From assembly GCF_014805625.2 (NCBI RefSeq), contig NW_023998414.1, positions 10,887,624 to 10,951,623 on the forward strand: a DNA stretch of 64,000 nucleotides. Reading direction: 5' to 3'. The position numbers and the translations under genes are program-made. The notes under the pieces are model-generated. The model saw only the letters and a list, made by a program, of their open reading frames with translations. It was not told the origin of the DNA and did no database searches. The DNA comes from Glossina fuscipes (lineage: Eukaryota; Arthropoda; Insecta; Diptera; Glossinidae). Below, one piece after another: positions 1 through 12,389 of this stretch (position 1 is the stretch's first letter; each line of letters starts with the position of its first letter).

Positions 1-1360
1 GAGTATGAAAAATGAAACGAACTTGTAATAATGTGCAGCTATATGCAGGCATATGGAATGAGTTCATTTAATATTTTGTGTGCGAAATTGCATAAAAATG
101 AATAGTATTTTCAAAATTATGAATTACTTATGCAATAAACGACAATTTCTCTTCTTCTAGTTCGGCGTTTGTGTGCATGAATATTTACTCACATTATAAA
201 ATTTATTTTCAGGCTCATCTCATGTCTGTCTATTCTATGTGCCCGAAACTAAACATAAAAAGTTTGGATTGAATTTAATTGAATTTTTTTTTTTTTTTAA
301 CTTTTCATCTTAAATTTATATTCTCATGACTTATTATTATTTTTATCAGATATTTTGATTTTTCCAATTATTTTCGATATTCCAAGTCCACTAAATGATT
401 TCTCTTAAGTCTTCGATTTGCGTTGGCAACTAGTCTAGGAGCCTGATAAGCTACGTATAAGAAACAACTTACAATGATTGCCGAATTTCTCTAAGCAATT
501 TTCACCGAATCGCTTAACTGAGGTGCGTTGACGAGTCACCGCAAAGGTATAGTTTGTCGAATCAAATTGAATTGCAATATTCGAATACCGAAGACCAGAA
601 CGAGCATTAAAACTTTGTAAATATAAAGTCGTGTAAGGAATTTGCAAACAGATCTCCTAAAAATTGCAAATAAAACCTACCTAACCTAATTTAACCTAAA
701 TTCCATGATACGAACTCAGTTTCAAAGAGAGTTGAATAGAAACTTTGCGTTACACAATTTCTTGATTCCTGTTAGGGAAAACAAAAAAAAAAAAAAAAAA
801 AAAAAACAGCCCGACTCTGCTTTCTTCTTTTATAATCAATGCGATCAAGTTATAAAATCAAGCATGCGGGATAAGAATGAAGCAAGAAATGAAATTGTGC
901 AAGGATTTTGAAGTAAAAATGGGATTAAGGAGCAAAGTTAGGCAAGACTTGGCCCGCGTTCTGGGCGTGTTATTGCAAATTTTTCCTCATTTCTTCAACA
1001 TGTCGTAAATAGCGGTTCCGAAGTAAAGTATTTTGTGTAACCTTATATTTTGAATCGCTATTATATTGCGATAACATTTTATTATCTACTACTAGCCCTT
1101 GATGCTCTTTTGTGAATTCTACTCTGTGCTTTCTTTTATTGTTGTTTTTTTTTCGTTTGTCCTTCAAGTGAGCAAAGTTCGTAATATTTCATGTCATCAA
1201 AGTCTGTTCGACCTCCAATTGCATAAATAAAAGCTTCACTAGAAGTGCAGGTTTAAGAACTTTCCGTCTATACGGTGTTTGTTCATTATTTCCATCATTC
1301 ATTTGTTGTTTTTAGTACAGACATTTCTGTTCCTAATTTACACTTTCCTGCTATTTTAAC
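1..1360. other. gene-free AT-rich flank
   Basis: I see no convincing exon here. The stretch contains T and A homopolymers (near 285-298 and 783-806) and a copy of a short dispersed repeat near 615-700, listed separately. The short open frames lack recognisable domains. Confidence 0.6.
615..700 (+). repeat. dispersed repeat C, copy 1
   Basis: The stretch shares the core AGATCTCCTAAAAATTGCAA followed by ATAAAACCTACC with a second copy near 57838-57900 (AGATCTCTTAGGAATTGTAA then ATAAAACCTACG). Here the core runs into CCTAA-like motifs. Two copies 57 kb apart point to a dispersed repeat, probably the end of a transposable element. The family is not identified. Confidence 0.5.
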
Positions 1361-1374
1361 AGTGCGCAACAATT

Positions 1375-1640
1375 TGAAGCTGATAAGAATGCGATTCCAG
1401 GGTGAAGGAAGAAAACAGCTTAACATCGTCTGCGTACATTAAGATATGAGTGGATTTAATCATCGAGGAGAGATTGCTAATGTATAGAATGCATAAAAGG
1501 GGCACTAGGTGATTGCCTTGAGGAACGCTAGACGTTGCGGGAAATTCATCCGTGTTGATGGACTTAAACAGAATCCTGAATGATCCGTTGTAAAGGTGAA
1601 GAGCTTGTATTTTAAAGGGAAGCCAGAGGTGTGGAATTTG
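1375..1640 (-). pseudogene. non-LTR retrotransposon reverse transcriptase fragment
   Basis: Translated on the minus strand, 1529 to about 1370 gives SVPQGN, then PLLCILYISNL, then LMYADDVKLF. These correspond to the GVPQGS, GPLLF and YADD catalytic blocks of non-LTR (LINE) reverse transcriptases, and YADD is the metal-binding active-site motif. The frame ends at a stop just past the motif, and the sequence upstream (to about 1640) is related only in broken frames. This is a short inactive relic. A Jockey-like clade is plausible because of the YADDVK spelling, but I cannot assign it. An (AC)n microsatellite follows immediately on the plus-strand side. Confidence 0.8.
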
Positions 1641-1661
1641 AAAATCAATAAATTATTGTTA

Positions 1662-1686
1662 ACACACACACACACACACACACACA
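1662..1686. repeat. (AC)n microsatellite
   Basis: Uninterrupted AC dinucleotides, about 12 units, at the edge of the reverse-transcriptase relic. Confidence 0.97.
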
Positions 1687-1689
1687 AAT

Positions 1690-2995
1690 GTGTTATGATT
1701 TCGTTTCTTTTTTCTTATTTCCTTCACATTGTTCTATGCATTCACATTTACGAAACCCTTATTTGCTATCTCTTCTGAAATCTAAATGCACGAGTGAATG
1801 AATAAGTTTATTTATATAATAAATTGTACAAAAAAAAAAAAAAAAAAAAAAAAAATTTTTTCAAATATATTTTGTAACCTCATTTCTTCGTCCATTTGTT
1901 TTTTTTTTTCTTCTCGTTTCTTCTTCTTCTTTTAACGGAATTTGAACAAAAATTCCATAATTCACGATATTTTTCGGCAAACGTACTCATTCACGCTTAC
2001 TAAGTATTTTTTTTTTTTTCTTTTTTTTTTCTTTTTCTGAACAAATTGAAAGCGTGATGGATTTATTTATTAAAAGAGAATATTTTTCTTTTTACATTTG
2101 TTTCTCATACATTTGAAATGTGCGTAAAAATATAGTAAATTACTTTTACAAATGCGAAGATGTACGCTTGAATTGGAGAAGAGAAAAAAACCAAAAAGAA
2201 AAATAAATAAATAAATGCACTAATAACTTAGCATGTAAAATATTCGAGACTGTTTACACATATCTTTATAATGCGATCATTTAATAACTGTACCGTAAGA
2301 TTATGCTAAGCTCATAATAATAATTTTTGTAAAAGAAAAAAGAACAACAACAACAATAATAATAATAATAATAATAATAGTAATAATATTTGTAAAATAT
2401 TTACACGAATCATTCGAAAATGCATACAAATATATATATCTGATGGATTACATTGTTTATTTATTGCGTGAAATAAATTTTATGAATTTCTGATATTTTT
2501 CAGAATTTTTGCAATTATTTTCATAGCTCTAACATCTATTAAATAACTCTCATATTTTATTGCATTGCATTTCATAATTCATTTCATTCAACGTTTCCTC
2601 ACCTTTTTCACAATTCTAACAAGTGAACAAGTGATCAATTTACAAGCACTAAGCTTTAGCATTTAACGTAAGGTAATTCATTCAATCATCGCTAAATATA
2701 TATTCCTCTATGAATTTCAATATAAGTTAACTTGAACGGTTTAAACGGCTATTTATAGGTAATATTAAGTTCAAAAAGAAAGAGAGCCAAAGCAATTTCA
2801 AGTGAGAAAAGTACAAAATGTAATGAATCGTAGTTGAAAGTTTTCTTGTCATTGGCGAAACATTGAGAAAGATCTTATGTACTGATCCATATTTTATGCT
2901 TATGGTCTTAGTGATTGTTTCTCTTTATTATTCCCCTCATTTAAAGATGAAGAAGTAAATGGCTCTATGGGGTGTTTGAAGCTTGATTCTGCGCG
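1690..2995. other. AT-rich non-coding, simple repeats
   Basis: No gene seen. The stretch holds an A tract at 1830-1855, several T tracts near 1900-2035, and an AAC/AAT trinucleotide run at about 2343-2387. Confidence 0.65.
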
Positions 2996-2999
2996 TTGA

Positions 3000-3470
3000 A
3001 GGGAAATTCAATTATGATACACTATAATTTTGGGTAGGCGTGATCAATTTGTTTCCATTTTTGTCTAGGTACGACAGCATCGCCCTTAGGATAACCATTC
3101 AAATTTTTATACATTTATCTGCTATAGTGTATGAGTTTTGAGTAATGAGTTAGCAAAAAACCAATTTTTTATTTCATTTGAAAACTAGAGATGTTCTCAG
3201 CTTACGTAGTGCTGTGGGCGTATGCTTCGAACGAGTTGGCCTATTTTCAACAAAAACGTGCTTGCAAGAACTTTCAGTGTTGCGATTAGAAACATGTTTA
3301 CAACAAACGTTACGCAGACAGACAGACGGACATGCTAAAATCGATTAAGAATTTGATCTTGATCAAGAATATATAGACTTTGTGAGGTCTCTGATGCTTC
3401 CTTCTCGGCGTTGCAAACGTTTTGATATAATGAATATACCCCTCATCCTTCGATGATGAGCATTCGAACA
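3000..3470 (+). repeat. dispersed repeat A, near full-length copy
   Basis: This is a reference copy of the commonest repeat in the window. In order it shows a GATACACTATA/GTAGGCGTG opening, CGACAGCATCGCCC, ACATTTATCTGCTATAG, a GCAAGAACTTTC block, a pyrimidine-poor CAGACAGACGGACATGC block, TTGATCAAGAATATATA, CTTCCTTCT plus GTTGCAAACG, and a closing short hairpin around CTCATCCTTCGATGATGAG. The same order recurs at 15245-15670, 17930-18395 and 51115-51525. No coding capacity is visible. It may be a non-autonomous DNA transposon or Helitron-like element. I recall similar modules in other fly genomes but cannot name the family. Confidence 0.8.
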
Positions 3471-3559
3471 ATGTGAATAAGACTAGATATAAGAAGAAGA
3501 TTGTGTCAAAAGACAGAGTGTGGCAATCAACCAAGCCTTTTAGAAGCGATTAATCACGA

Positions 3560-3850
3560 CCGACGACTAGTGAGCCAAATACGACAATATACGACGAAAT
3601 CCAAATTGATGATGCATTAGATATTGATTTACGTTCAATGGAAGAATGGCCTATCCGGCGTAACTGTTTAAAAGGGTACACGTCATGCGCCATTACGATA
3701 ATGTGAGACCACATATATTGTTAGTAATTACTCGGTAAAAATTGAGAAGACTTGGTTGAGAAAATGTGATAGATTCACTCTACAGCCTTGAACTTTCCTA
3801 GCCCATTTGACCAGGGGCAGAACTCTCCTAATATTGTGAAGCTGGCTTGA
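3560..3850 (+). pseudogene. mariner transposase relic
   Basis: Plus-strand translation from 3684 reads MRHYDNVRPHILLVITR, a stop, KLRRLG, a stop, then ENVIDSLYSLELS. This matches the mariner catalytic block HxDNARPH followed by T..KL.ELGWE and HPPYSPDLAPS. The catalytic Asp is kept, but three or more in-frame stops interrupt it. Only the middle to C-terminal part of the roughly 345-residue transposase is recognisable. It directly follows a copy of repeat A. Confidence 0.82.
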
Positions 3851-3859
3851 TGCTGAGAT

Positions 3860-4776
3860 GCCCAGAGATTTCAGATGTGATAACGTAATGCTTCCATCAG
3901 GGAAATTAAAAAAAGGTTATCAATGAAAAGCTTACATTTTTCTTTGGTTTAATGAAATTCTTTTAAAGTGAAGCACACATGTGTCGGAGTTTTGGTAAAA
4001 TGACGCCACGACATTTTTCTTTGACCTCTTATTAACTGATAAAATATATTTGTACAACAAATATATAAGACATCACAAGCCACCCCATGTCACACTAAAA
4101 CAAGTGTAACTTGCGAACTAATGGTCAGAAAATCATGAAATTTTTGTCACATTTCGTTTAGACGGCTAATCAATATATCAATATATCTAAACATCATATG
4201 GATTGATCAATAATCATCTTACATCTGTACGTCAACCTATGAACTAATTGAATGATGTGTTATAAGCAGCCCCAGTTAATCTATGCGCTGTCAAGCCATG
4301 ATATTATGATTGTTGCACTTATTTACCTCTGCGGCTGTAGTTCCTGCAAATCACATTCATTTCAAACTTGATTCACGAAATTCAATCGAGACTACGTACA
4401 GTCGAAAAGTTTTTCCCTTCGAAATATATATTTTCTATATTTTGGGAAAACAAACATATAGACGCATATATATAGCCAAGCATATTCTACATAGGCCATT
4501 TAAAAATCTAATTTAATCATCTTATGGTAGACTTAACCACTTTTATTGTCTTCATGTACTGATTAAGGTCTTGAATGCGAGCGAAAATGAGAGAAATCAA
4601 ACTCGAGAAAATTCCGCTTTTTTTATAACATTTCAGATTTGGAACAATCTTTTAATATATATAGTGTTACCTATGGGAAAGAAAACGAAACCAATACTTA
4701 AGCTAAAAAAAAATGTAGGGAGCCAATCAAATTTTTATTCAATCCTAAATTGAAGGTTGAGTGCCTTCTAAAAGGG

Positions 4777-4808
<32 letters not shown>

Positions 4809-5640
4809 ATATATATAATTAAGAATTCCTATTTCATTATTGTAGAACTTTTGCTTATAAAATCGACTATAATTATATATAATAAACTTGGTAAACGATG
4901 TATAAAAAGGGGAATTCCATATAAGCGTTCTTACTTGAATAATTGTGACTGTAATTACCAAGCCCGATACAATATGAGGAACGTTCATGTACATAAACAA
5001 TTTTGTGTTTGTATCTAAGGATGTGCAGCAAGAGCAATGTCCTTTATGACCCCACCAAAGTCATAAAAAACAAAATAACAAAAAAAAAGGAAATACATAT
5101 AATTTTACTAAATAATGAACACGCAACTTAACTAAATGAAAGCATAATAACTTTTCTGCTATCATTTAAAATGTATTAAGAAAACCTTTTAATTTTTATT
5201 GATGGTTTTATGTTTCATTACTTACCCATTTTGCACGTCAATGGGGTCCGAATTCGATTGTGCGGTTATATATGATTGCAATCAGGTTAACTGACAAAAC
5301 TATTTTGCGTTTAATTTTATCAATTATGGAATAGCGTATATGTCCCTATAAAATGGATTCATTTAAGACGAATTCATTCAATACTAGGTAAAAGAGGCTC
5401 GTATAACTAGCTCGGATGAGAAAAGATGAGAATAGCAAAAATGTATTGATCCATTTTTATACATTTCATTCTCTTTGCCGATTTCTTATGTGCGAAGAAA
5501 AAACCCATATCTTATTTCAAGGCCATAAAAATTATTTTCGTGCAGCGTGTTAAGGCTGATTATAATGAAGTTATTCGCCCTTCGACTATGAACGGCTGAT
5601 AATGTAATTATATAATCTTTATGATTCATGCAACACGGAT
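3860..5640. other. gene-free AT-rich stretch
   Basis: No gene or known element seen. It includes a mixed (AT)n/(GT)n microsatellite near 4779-4817. Confidence 0.55.
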
Positions 5641-5660
5641 TTATATAACACGGAACGAGC

Positions 5661-5918
5661 TTACCGTATTATATTACAGTTAGTGCATATTGGGCAGCAG
5701 ATTGACCAAAAAGAAAGTTTGCTCCTAAGGATTACGATGCCATTGCAAGCATAATGTCTGAAGAACGCCTTCTTGCCTGACCTATCTGCTAAATACGGCT
5801 TTTCGGAGAGCATCGCTATATCTGTAGCTACCGCCAAGTTTTGTGTGAACGGTAAACAATTAAATGTTAAATAAGCCTGGACGCTGATCAAAGTTACGAC
5901 GAAAATGGCTCGCGCCAT
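5661..5918 (-). CDS. small ORF with signal-peptide-like start, hypothetical
   Basis: The 85-codon ATG frame begins MARAIFVVTLISVQAYLTF, a short basic start followed by a hydrophobic core like a secretion signal. It ends in a Cys-containing tail, SICCPICTNCNIIR. The stretch is less AT-rich than its surroundings. I recognise no family and see no partner exons. A GC-rich, G-run-bearing stretch lies upstream at 5960-5998. It could be a small secreted peptide or a chance open frame. Expression or conservation would decide, and I consider chance at least as likely. Confidence 0.25.
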   Translation of the reverse strand: MARAIFVVTLISVQAYLTFNCLPFTQNLAVATDIAMLSEKPYLADRSGKKAFFRHYACNGIVILRSKLSFWSICCPICTNCNIIR

Positions 5919-5929
5919 GATTTCTTCCT

Positions 5930-6585
5930 ACGTTCTGATACGTCAAGAGTAGTGGGGCCTCCCTTTTTAGTTAGGTGGCGGCGGGGGAGGGGGGGTCTTG
6001 TTCATTCAAGGACAACTGCTATCGCTTCTTCGATTAATCCGTTATGATATCGGGCGCCGTGAGTTCCAAACTTTCACGGAACCCACTCACGTTAAACTAA
6101 ATAAAAATCTATCCCAAGAAAGAGATTCCATTAATCTTTCTTTTCTTTTGTTTTACTCATTTAATTTATGCAATCATGAATAGCTGATATTGTCTCGCTT
6201 ATTAGGCCTAATATTTAATAATAATATTTTTTTATTTTTTTTTCTTTTCACTATATCGAAATACTCTACAGAATCTGTTGGGTTAATAATAATGTTTAAA
6301 TTTTATTATAACAATTTATAACTAGAGTGTATGTATGCTCGCCTAAATGTAACGAAAAATTGTTACCTTTAGTAACCACCTGTGGCAATAATGTCAAACA
6401 TAACGTTTTAACTCTTAACCGCTTCCTTTCGCTCGTAGGAACGGCCTTTGTTTTCTCGTGTCAAATTCGTTCGTTGATTACAACAAAACTGCATGCACTC
6501 TTTCTTCTTTCACTTATATCCTCGCACACTAAGTAAACACTCATTATCGCATGCAATCCCCATTTCTATAATATAATAGAAGCAC

Positions 6586-6644
<59 letters not shown>

Positions 6645-8090
6645 TAAATAAAAGAAAGAAAAAGCAAATTGCAGTTGTTGCTTTTATTGCCATTGGGTGC
6701 ATGTAAAGCATTCAAGTTCAAATGATTTTTGACGACTTTTGCTTTTCCTTTTTCATTTTGCATTTTTCATTTGAAATGCATATACGGCATAGCATAGCAT
6801 TATAGCGATTTAAGTTAGCCTGACCATGCGATAGAAAGTTTTCTTTTTCTTTACTGCCTTCACCATGACAATTAACACTTGAGTATTGTGTTAGCAACTT
6901 TTTGAGTATCCTCTCAGCCTTATGCTTAAATGCTTTCATATACATACATATAAATATATATATTTAGAAAATATATATATCCGTAAAAGTAATTACACAT
7001 ATGGGAAGCATAGCGGGCAAGGGTTGGGTTTAATTGTTGTGTGTTTTATATTTGAAAAAAAAATTTTTTTTTTTGCTTTAAATAATTGATAAAGCAAGTC
7101 TTCTACCCCCGCGGCGTTTGCGGTTGCACATAATTATTCCTGCCAAAAGGCGTGTCACTTATAATTTATTTCCGTTTTAAAGCAAAACAAATGCGACTGC
7201 AATCTATTAATGCGAATTTCCGCTGGAACTATATAATTTTTTGCTTGCAAGAATGAGTTTAACTGCTTAGCACTAGAACTTTCCACTTTAGGAAAATCAT
7301 TGATTTTTCATCTTTCTCTAAGCTCTCGTAAGTCAATTTATAAATCTTGCATTCTTCTCGCGACACCTCATTGACAATCATTTCTATTACACTTGCTGCA
7401 TTTGCTTATGTAGCAAAGTTGCTGGGTGGTTGAGATGACCTTAACTTAATGTTCTACGAAACTAATATTAAGAAACAGATATGGTTCGATTTTGTCTCCC
7501 TTCTCTGGAGAAGTAAAATCTGTTTGTTATGGAAATTGTTGCGGTTCCTCGCAAAGATATTCCGACACCTGTTCCTTTTAAACAACCCGTTTAACCCGTA
7601 AATGTATAGTGATGTAGTGTGTAGTGTAGTGTCACATGTTTAATACCTCATACCCATATACGGCAACCTTGGCATAGTGTGTTCCATTTTTCTTATATTT
7701 TGATTTAAACAAAAACAATTTTATCGTTTCCAAAAGCAAACAGAATCTTTACCAGTCTATTTCTTTATCCGTGATCATTTTCTTTGTTAGCGCGCTATCT
7801 GAGTCTAATTTACTTTCGCGACAGCATTACGAATTACGATTATTTTTATGACGAGCAGTAAAGGTATAGAAAAAAAATTCATCTCCGATAAGGCGAGAGA
7901 AAGGAGTGAATAAGAGAATATCGTTGCTACTTAAGATCACTAATCCTAAAGTTATTTTGTGGAACATTTATTATTACTTTCATATTTTTAAAGTCTTTCT
8001 CAAGTAATTTTATTGTTGTTTAAATAATTATTATGTAACTACAATGTGGCTGAATAATGTTTGCATAAATTTCATACGATTTGACATTTT
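5930..8090. other. non-coding stretch
   Basis: No gene seen. It contains a G-rich run at about 5970-5996, an A tract followed by (AT)n at about 6588-6641, and short GTAGT repeats at about 7608-7632. No transposase similarity was recognised. Confidence 0.55.
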
Positions 8091-8114
8091 TGCGTAGATT
8101 ATGAAAAACATCTT

Positions 8115-9160
8115 CTGACAGATCATTTAAATCGCGATGTCTTCGAAAAGATCAAATCAATAATAAGTCTTCTAAATGAGACATTTTCACCTATCCCCGT
8201 ACACCAACACTTCTCAGTAGACAACAAACAAATTTGGTTAACAAACATAAATCATTATCCGAAAGTGCGATTACAAGCTATTTGTTTTACGTAGTCTCAT
8301 GGAATACGCATACTCTGTCCAAGCGTGGCATGGATAAGAAGACAAAAATATATAGACTAGTAGATGAGCCAGATTTGGGAGTTACCAATAATGTCGTCTT
8401 ACGATTTGTCAGTGTGATACCAAGAATCAAAAATCATATGATGTTTTTCGATGATCTTTCATCATCATTGCCCCAGTTATACTGTTTATCGAAACAGGGA
8501 ATAGATAGTACAACAGAATAGATTGCCTAATTGTAGACTCGCGGACAAGAATGATTTAAGAGACGACGACGATTCTTCAAAGAACTTATGAGGAAAGAAA
8601 TTTTCTTCATGATTGTATTGAGTTTGCGGCGACGGTGTCGAAAGATAACAAGAACGGTTACTTTGCTATCTACTTATATAAGCTTGTACTCGGTAGACAA
8701 TATCTATTGATATGTTAAGCGACTAAAACATCAGATCGACATCTTTTACCCAATAATAGTGCATGTGTTTATGGGAGCAGTGGAATTTATGGATAGCTAT
8801 TTAGTTCGCTATCGTGCAAGAGTCAAAAGCCACAAATGATACCAACATTTATTCTACCATGTATTGAACTTTGCCGTAATAAATTTCTTGATATTTATGA
8901 AAGAGAACTCCATTGCAAAGGGCATCCCAAACAAGCAACTACGAAATCTTGGGCAGTTACGCAACGACTTTATTGCCAAAAAAATGTCTCGTTCTACAGG
9001 CGCAAAAAATCTAGAGGGTCATCTTATCGTTTGCCGTCTATGGATGGGCGAAAAGGCCGAGTTGCCCACTGGCCTATGTTTTAAAACACATTTAGGTGTA
9101 AATTTCCGATCTCGAAAGGTAAAGCTTTTACAGCATAACACTGCCGCGGAAAAACACTGA
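8115..9160 (+). pseudogene. piggyBac-like transposase pseudogene
   Basis: Three broken frames together follow the piggyBac transposase. From about 8123: FEKIKSIISLLNETFSPIP then HFSVDNKQ, matching the KIRPLI...FSVDEQ region with the first catalytic Asp. From about 8340: EPDLGVTNNVVLRF, then FFDDLSSSLPQLYCLSKQGI, matching G.SGNVV and YFDNWFTSLPLL...GI with the second catalytic Asp. From about 8750: YPIIVHVFMGAVEFMDSYL then RYRARVKSHK, a stop, YQHLFYHVLNFAVIN, matching P..V..YN..MGGVD..D and RSKKWY..LFYHLLD..VVNA. Frameshifts and stops show it is dead. Terminal TTAA-flanked repeats were not established. Confidence 0.88.
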
Positions 9161-9164
9161 CTAG

Positions 9165-9760
9165 GTAGTAGCAATTTTCGCCTGCACAACTACTCGTACT
9201 TTATGTTCAAAATAAAATTCCTCCTCCTATCTTCATCCTTGAGTGATTAGTTACCATTTGCGCTATAAGGAGAAGTTTTTGTAAAAATTATTATTTCTTT
9301 TATTTTTATTATTATTATATTTAAGCTCGTGGTATATTTGCTCAAATTGTTAAAAGTTAACCTATCGGTTAGGAGGCACTTTCTCGGATGGTGCACGCTC
9401 TGCTCTCATTTGATCTGGAATCGTTTTTAAAGATTCTATGGAGATTCCCTTACCCTCGTGTATTCTTGGCACTGCTTTTTTACTAGTGGGAGTAACTCAA
9501 CAACAACAAAGAACGTCCATGCTCCTAGAGGTTTATGCCAAAAACCTCTTTAGTTACAGGAAAATCTGGAATGTAGTTAGTAAACTGAGTACAATGCCAG
9601 CGATGCCTTAGTATACTATAATTTTACTCATTTTTTCCGCTCCTGATCGCATTTCTTTGTACCCATCGACGTTATCCTAAGAAAGACTTAAAAAAAAAAG
9701 CTATATTCTCATAGTCTATAATATTAGGGGGCGCGGTTAAATTTTTTTGTATTTTAAGAA
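9165..9760. other. unassigned stretch after piggyBac relic
   Basis: No gene was seen. It may include the decayed 3' part of the piggyBac element, but I could not find a convincing GGG-TTAA terminus. Confidence 0.5.
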
Positions 9761-9764
9761 TAAA

Positions 9765-10030
9765 AGGCATTCATAGTTTTGATCGCATAAGCATGTGGAC
9801 GTTATAGGCGTGTCGTTTGAAAAGTTTAGATAATTTTCAAATTCGTCTGAAAATTTGTAAACGATATATTCATTTTCGCTGACCGGAAAATATTTACAAC
9901 GGAGATTATACAGACGCACAGACGGACATGCTTAAATCAACTCAGAACAAGAATATATATACCTCGTGGGGTAACTTCAGGGGTCCTCTTGCCGTCTGGG
10001 CGTTGCAATATCCGAAGCCGTTCAATTACT
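9765..10030 (+). repeat. dispersed repeat A, partial copy
   Basis: Contains GTGGACGTTATAGGCGTGTC, the CAGACGGACATGCTTAAATC block, CAAGAATATATATACCTCG and the GGGCGTTGCAA block in the family order. The 5' part and the terminal hairpin are not clear. Confidence 0.75.
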
Positions 10031-10466
10031 CCTGTATTTTTTAAAAAGTTTGCTTACCCCAGTTCCTAGTCTTCTATATATATATATATATCAAAATATT
10101 TACCTTTCTTTAGCATTGTTATTGATGTTATTGTAAAATTGCATGGCATTGTCAATTATTGATGTCTCTGTCATTGTAGTGTACACGGTTATCGGACTTG
10201 TTGTAGTAATTGTTGTTATTGTTATTGCTATTATTATTTTTGTTGTTGTTCACTAACAATTAGCATTGTATAGCAATTAGGTCACTAGCAAGTGTTTGGA
10301 TTAGCATCCGCATAATAAAATTCACAAGACCATCATAGGACAAAAGCAAACATACTCGCGCACATAGACTTGCAAGCAATATTTTGCTATTGTTTCTAAA
10401 TTACAAATGTTTGTATTGGTAATTTAATTAGTTGTGAAGGCAATGTCGTTGCGTTTTACTTTTTAG

Positions 10467-10505
<39 letters not shown>
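10467..10505 (+). repeat. (CAACAG)n microsatellite
   Basis: About six units of the hexamer AACAGC. The repeat resembles an opa-type tract, but there is no supporting exon around it. Confidence 0.95.
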
Positions 10506-11303
10506 TGCATATTCGGATATGTACAATATAGAAATTAGTAACAGTACAAGTATCAACATTGAACAAATCTTTGAAATGCAACTACAAAATATTTTAACAG
10601 GCAAAAACTTATATCAAACGCATATATATCGAACAAATTCGAAAACAAAAAATAAAACAATCTAACCGAGTTAAAGATTTTTTTTCGCGCACTTTCACGA
10701 CCCAGACTAGTGCCGCCCTTATCAAGTTGCAACAGACTATCGAACTAATAAACGATATTATCCAAGGTACTTTAAATTTAAAAGTTGTTAAAAGTATTTT
10801 TTTGAAACAATCGCTTCTCAAGCGTTCTTCAAAATAATTTGCTCCAATTTCAAGAGAGAGATCTAAAATCTAAAAATTTTCATTTAAACATCCCGATAGG
10901 TATGGAGAAAGAAACAAGATGACAAATTTTATTTGCTTATATTGTGATTTCTCTACTCATGCTTTTTATAACGCAACGAAGATCTTCCCCAATTGTAAAG
11001 ATATATATCCAATAAAGAAATTATATTAAATAAGATACTATATCAGAGAAAGGTGTAGTACGTAAATAATAGATAGTAAAAATAATGGAGCGTTCAATTT
11101 CCAGAATCGTAACGTAATTGGGACATTAACGCTTCTATACTATAAATTTCAAGTATTTGTTTACAAGCTGTCGTTCACAGCTGTCAGAGCACATCAATGT
11201 TTTAATCTGAATCTAAAGTGAAATATGTACAACTGAAGTTGTGTAAATGATTAACTTGGTCAACAGCCAAGAAATATCGACAGACATGATTAAGTCAATT
11301 CAA

Positions 11304-11337
<34 letters not shown>
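11304..11337 (+). repeat. (ATG)n microsatellite
   Basis: About eleven uninterrupted ATG/GAT units. Confidence 0.95.
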
Positions 11338-12120
11338 CCATGACGATAATGATTGACAAGTTTCTTCTATAGAGTTAGAAAGATGCCCTTCGCATAAATT
11401 GTAGGTATGTGTATAGGCTTTCCTTCAAAGTTCAGATCGAACGATATTCCACAGTGCTCCACTTATATAAACAATAATCATGCGAGTAATACATTAAAAA
11501 GAAACCGCCAGGAAGCATGAACTCGCATATTGAAAATTAAGTGTCGCATGATTGATTAGAAAACTTTGTTTCTATCATGCAATAATTGCATGCGTAAACT
11601 GTGGTAAATAAAATCGATTGAAAAACAAACTCGAGTACCCAGTACGTTATAAAAAGCCCTAATTACTGCCTCGAAAAAAAAAAGTTTTTATAGTCCTGAT
11701 AAATGTGAATTAAAACTTATATAGAATAGTACATGCTAGAAAACATAAGTGATTTGAAGACCATCTATCTGTCTAATGTATTAATTCCGATGCTTTTTGA
11801 TGCTGATTTTTGATGCTTGAAAGGAAATCCACAAGGAGTCGCCTCATTCTGGAATGGTATTGTACAACTTAACATATATATTTAAAAAAATATACATTCA
11901 ATATTTCTATTGATCTACAGATCTATCTGTATATATATATATATATATATATTGCACTGTATGCATTATTGGTTTCAATATTTTTTAGATTACCTCATAC
12001 ACATTTCACTTGTTAATAAAAATATGGCACCAATTAAATGCAGAAGACACAGTAAATTAGAATTTATTATATATTCAAATATAATAAATAAAAGAGTTTA
12101 TTGGAAATATGAAAAAATTA

Positions 12121-12142
12121 CCCCCCCCCCCCCCCACCCCCC
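12121..12142 (+). repeat. poly(C) tract
   Basis: Fifteen C residues, one A, then more C. A pure C run this long is unusual in such an AT-rich region. Confidence 0.95.
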
Positions 12143-12294
12143 TTTTCACTATGAACAAAAGCATTGTCCATGCTTAGCCGGCATCTTTTTTACCGTTTAG
12201 AACTCCGTGCGGAAAGGCAAATAATCTTTTGAGTTTATCCACAAAGTGACTGTTTTTTTTTCTTTTGTATCCATTAACGAAGAATGATCATTTT

Positions 12295-12380
12295 GTCAAA
12301 TCGTTCGGAAATCAATGCAGGAAACTTCAGAGACGCCACATAGTATACATGCTCTTGATCAGAATCAAGTTCTGCCTGTG
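12295..12380 (-). repeat. dispersed repeat A fragment, reverse orientation
   Basis: Reads as the reverse complement of the GATCAAGA...GTCTCTGA part of repeat A (plus strand CTTCAGAGACGCCACATAG, then TGCTCTTGATCAGAATCAAG). Confidence 0.6.
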
Positions 12381-12389
12381 TAATGTTTG

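Larger units (their letters stand above)
10031..12290. other. gene-free stretch with microsatellites
   Basis: No exon was recognised. Simple repeats include (TA)n near 10077-10091, TTG/TTA runs near 10200-10255, and three arrays listed separately. Confidence 0.6.

Noticed and set aside
660..700. CCTAACCTAA motifs resembling insect TTAGG telomere repeats
   Set aside because: Only a few degenerate units are present, flies lack TTAGG telomeres, and the motif belongs to a dispersed repeat.
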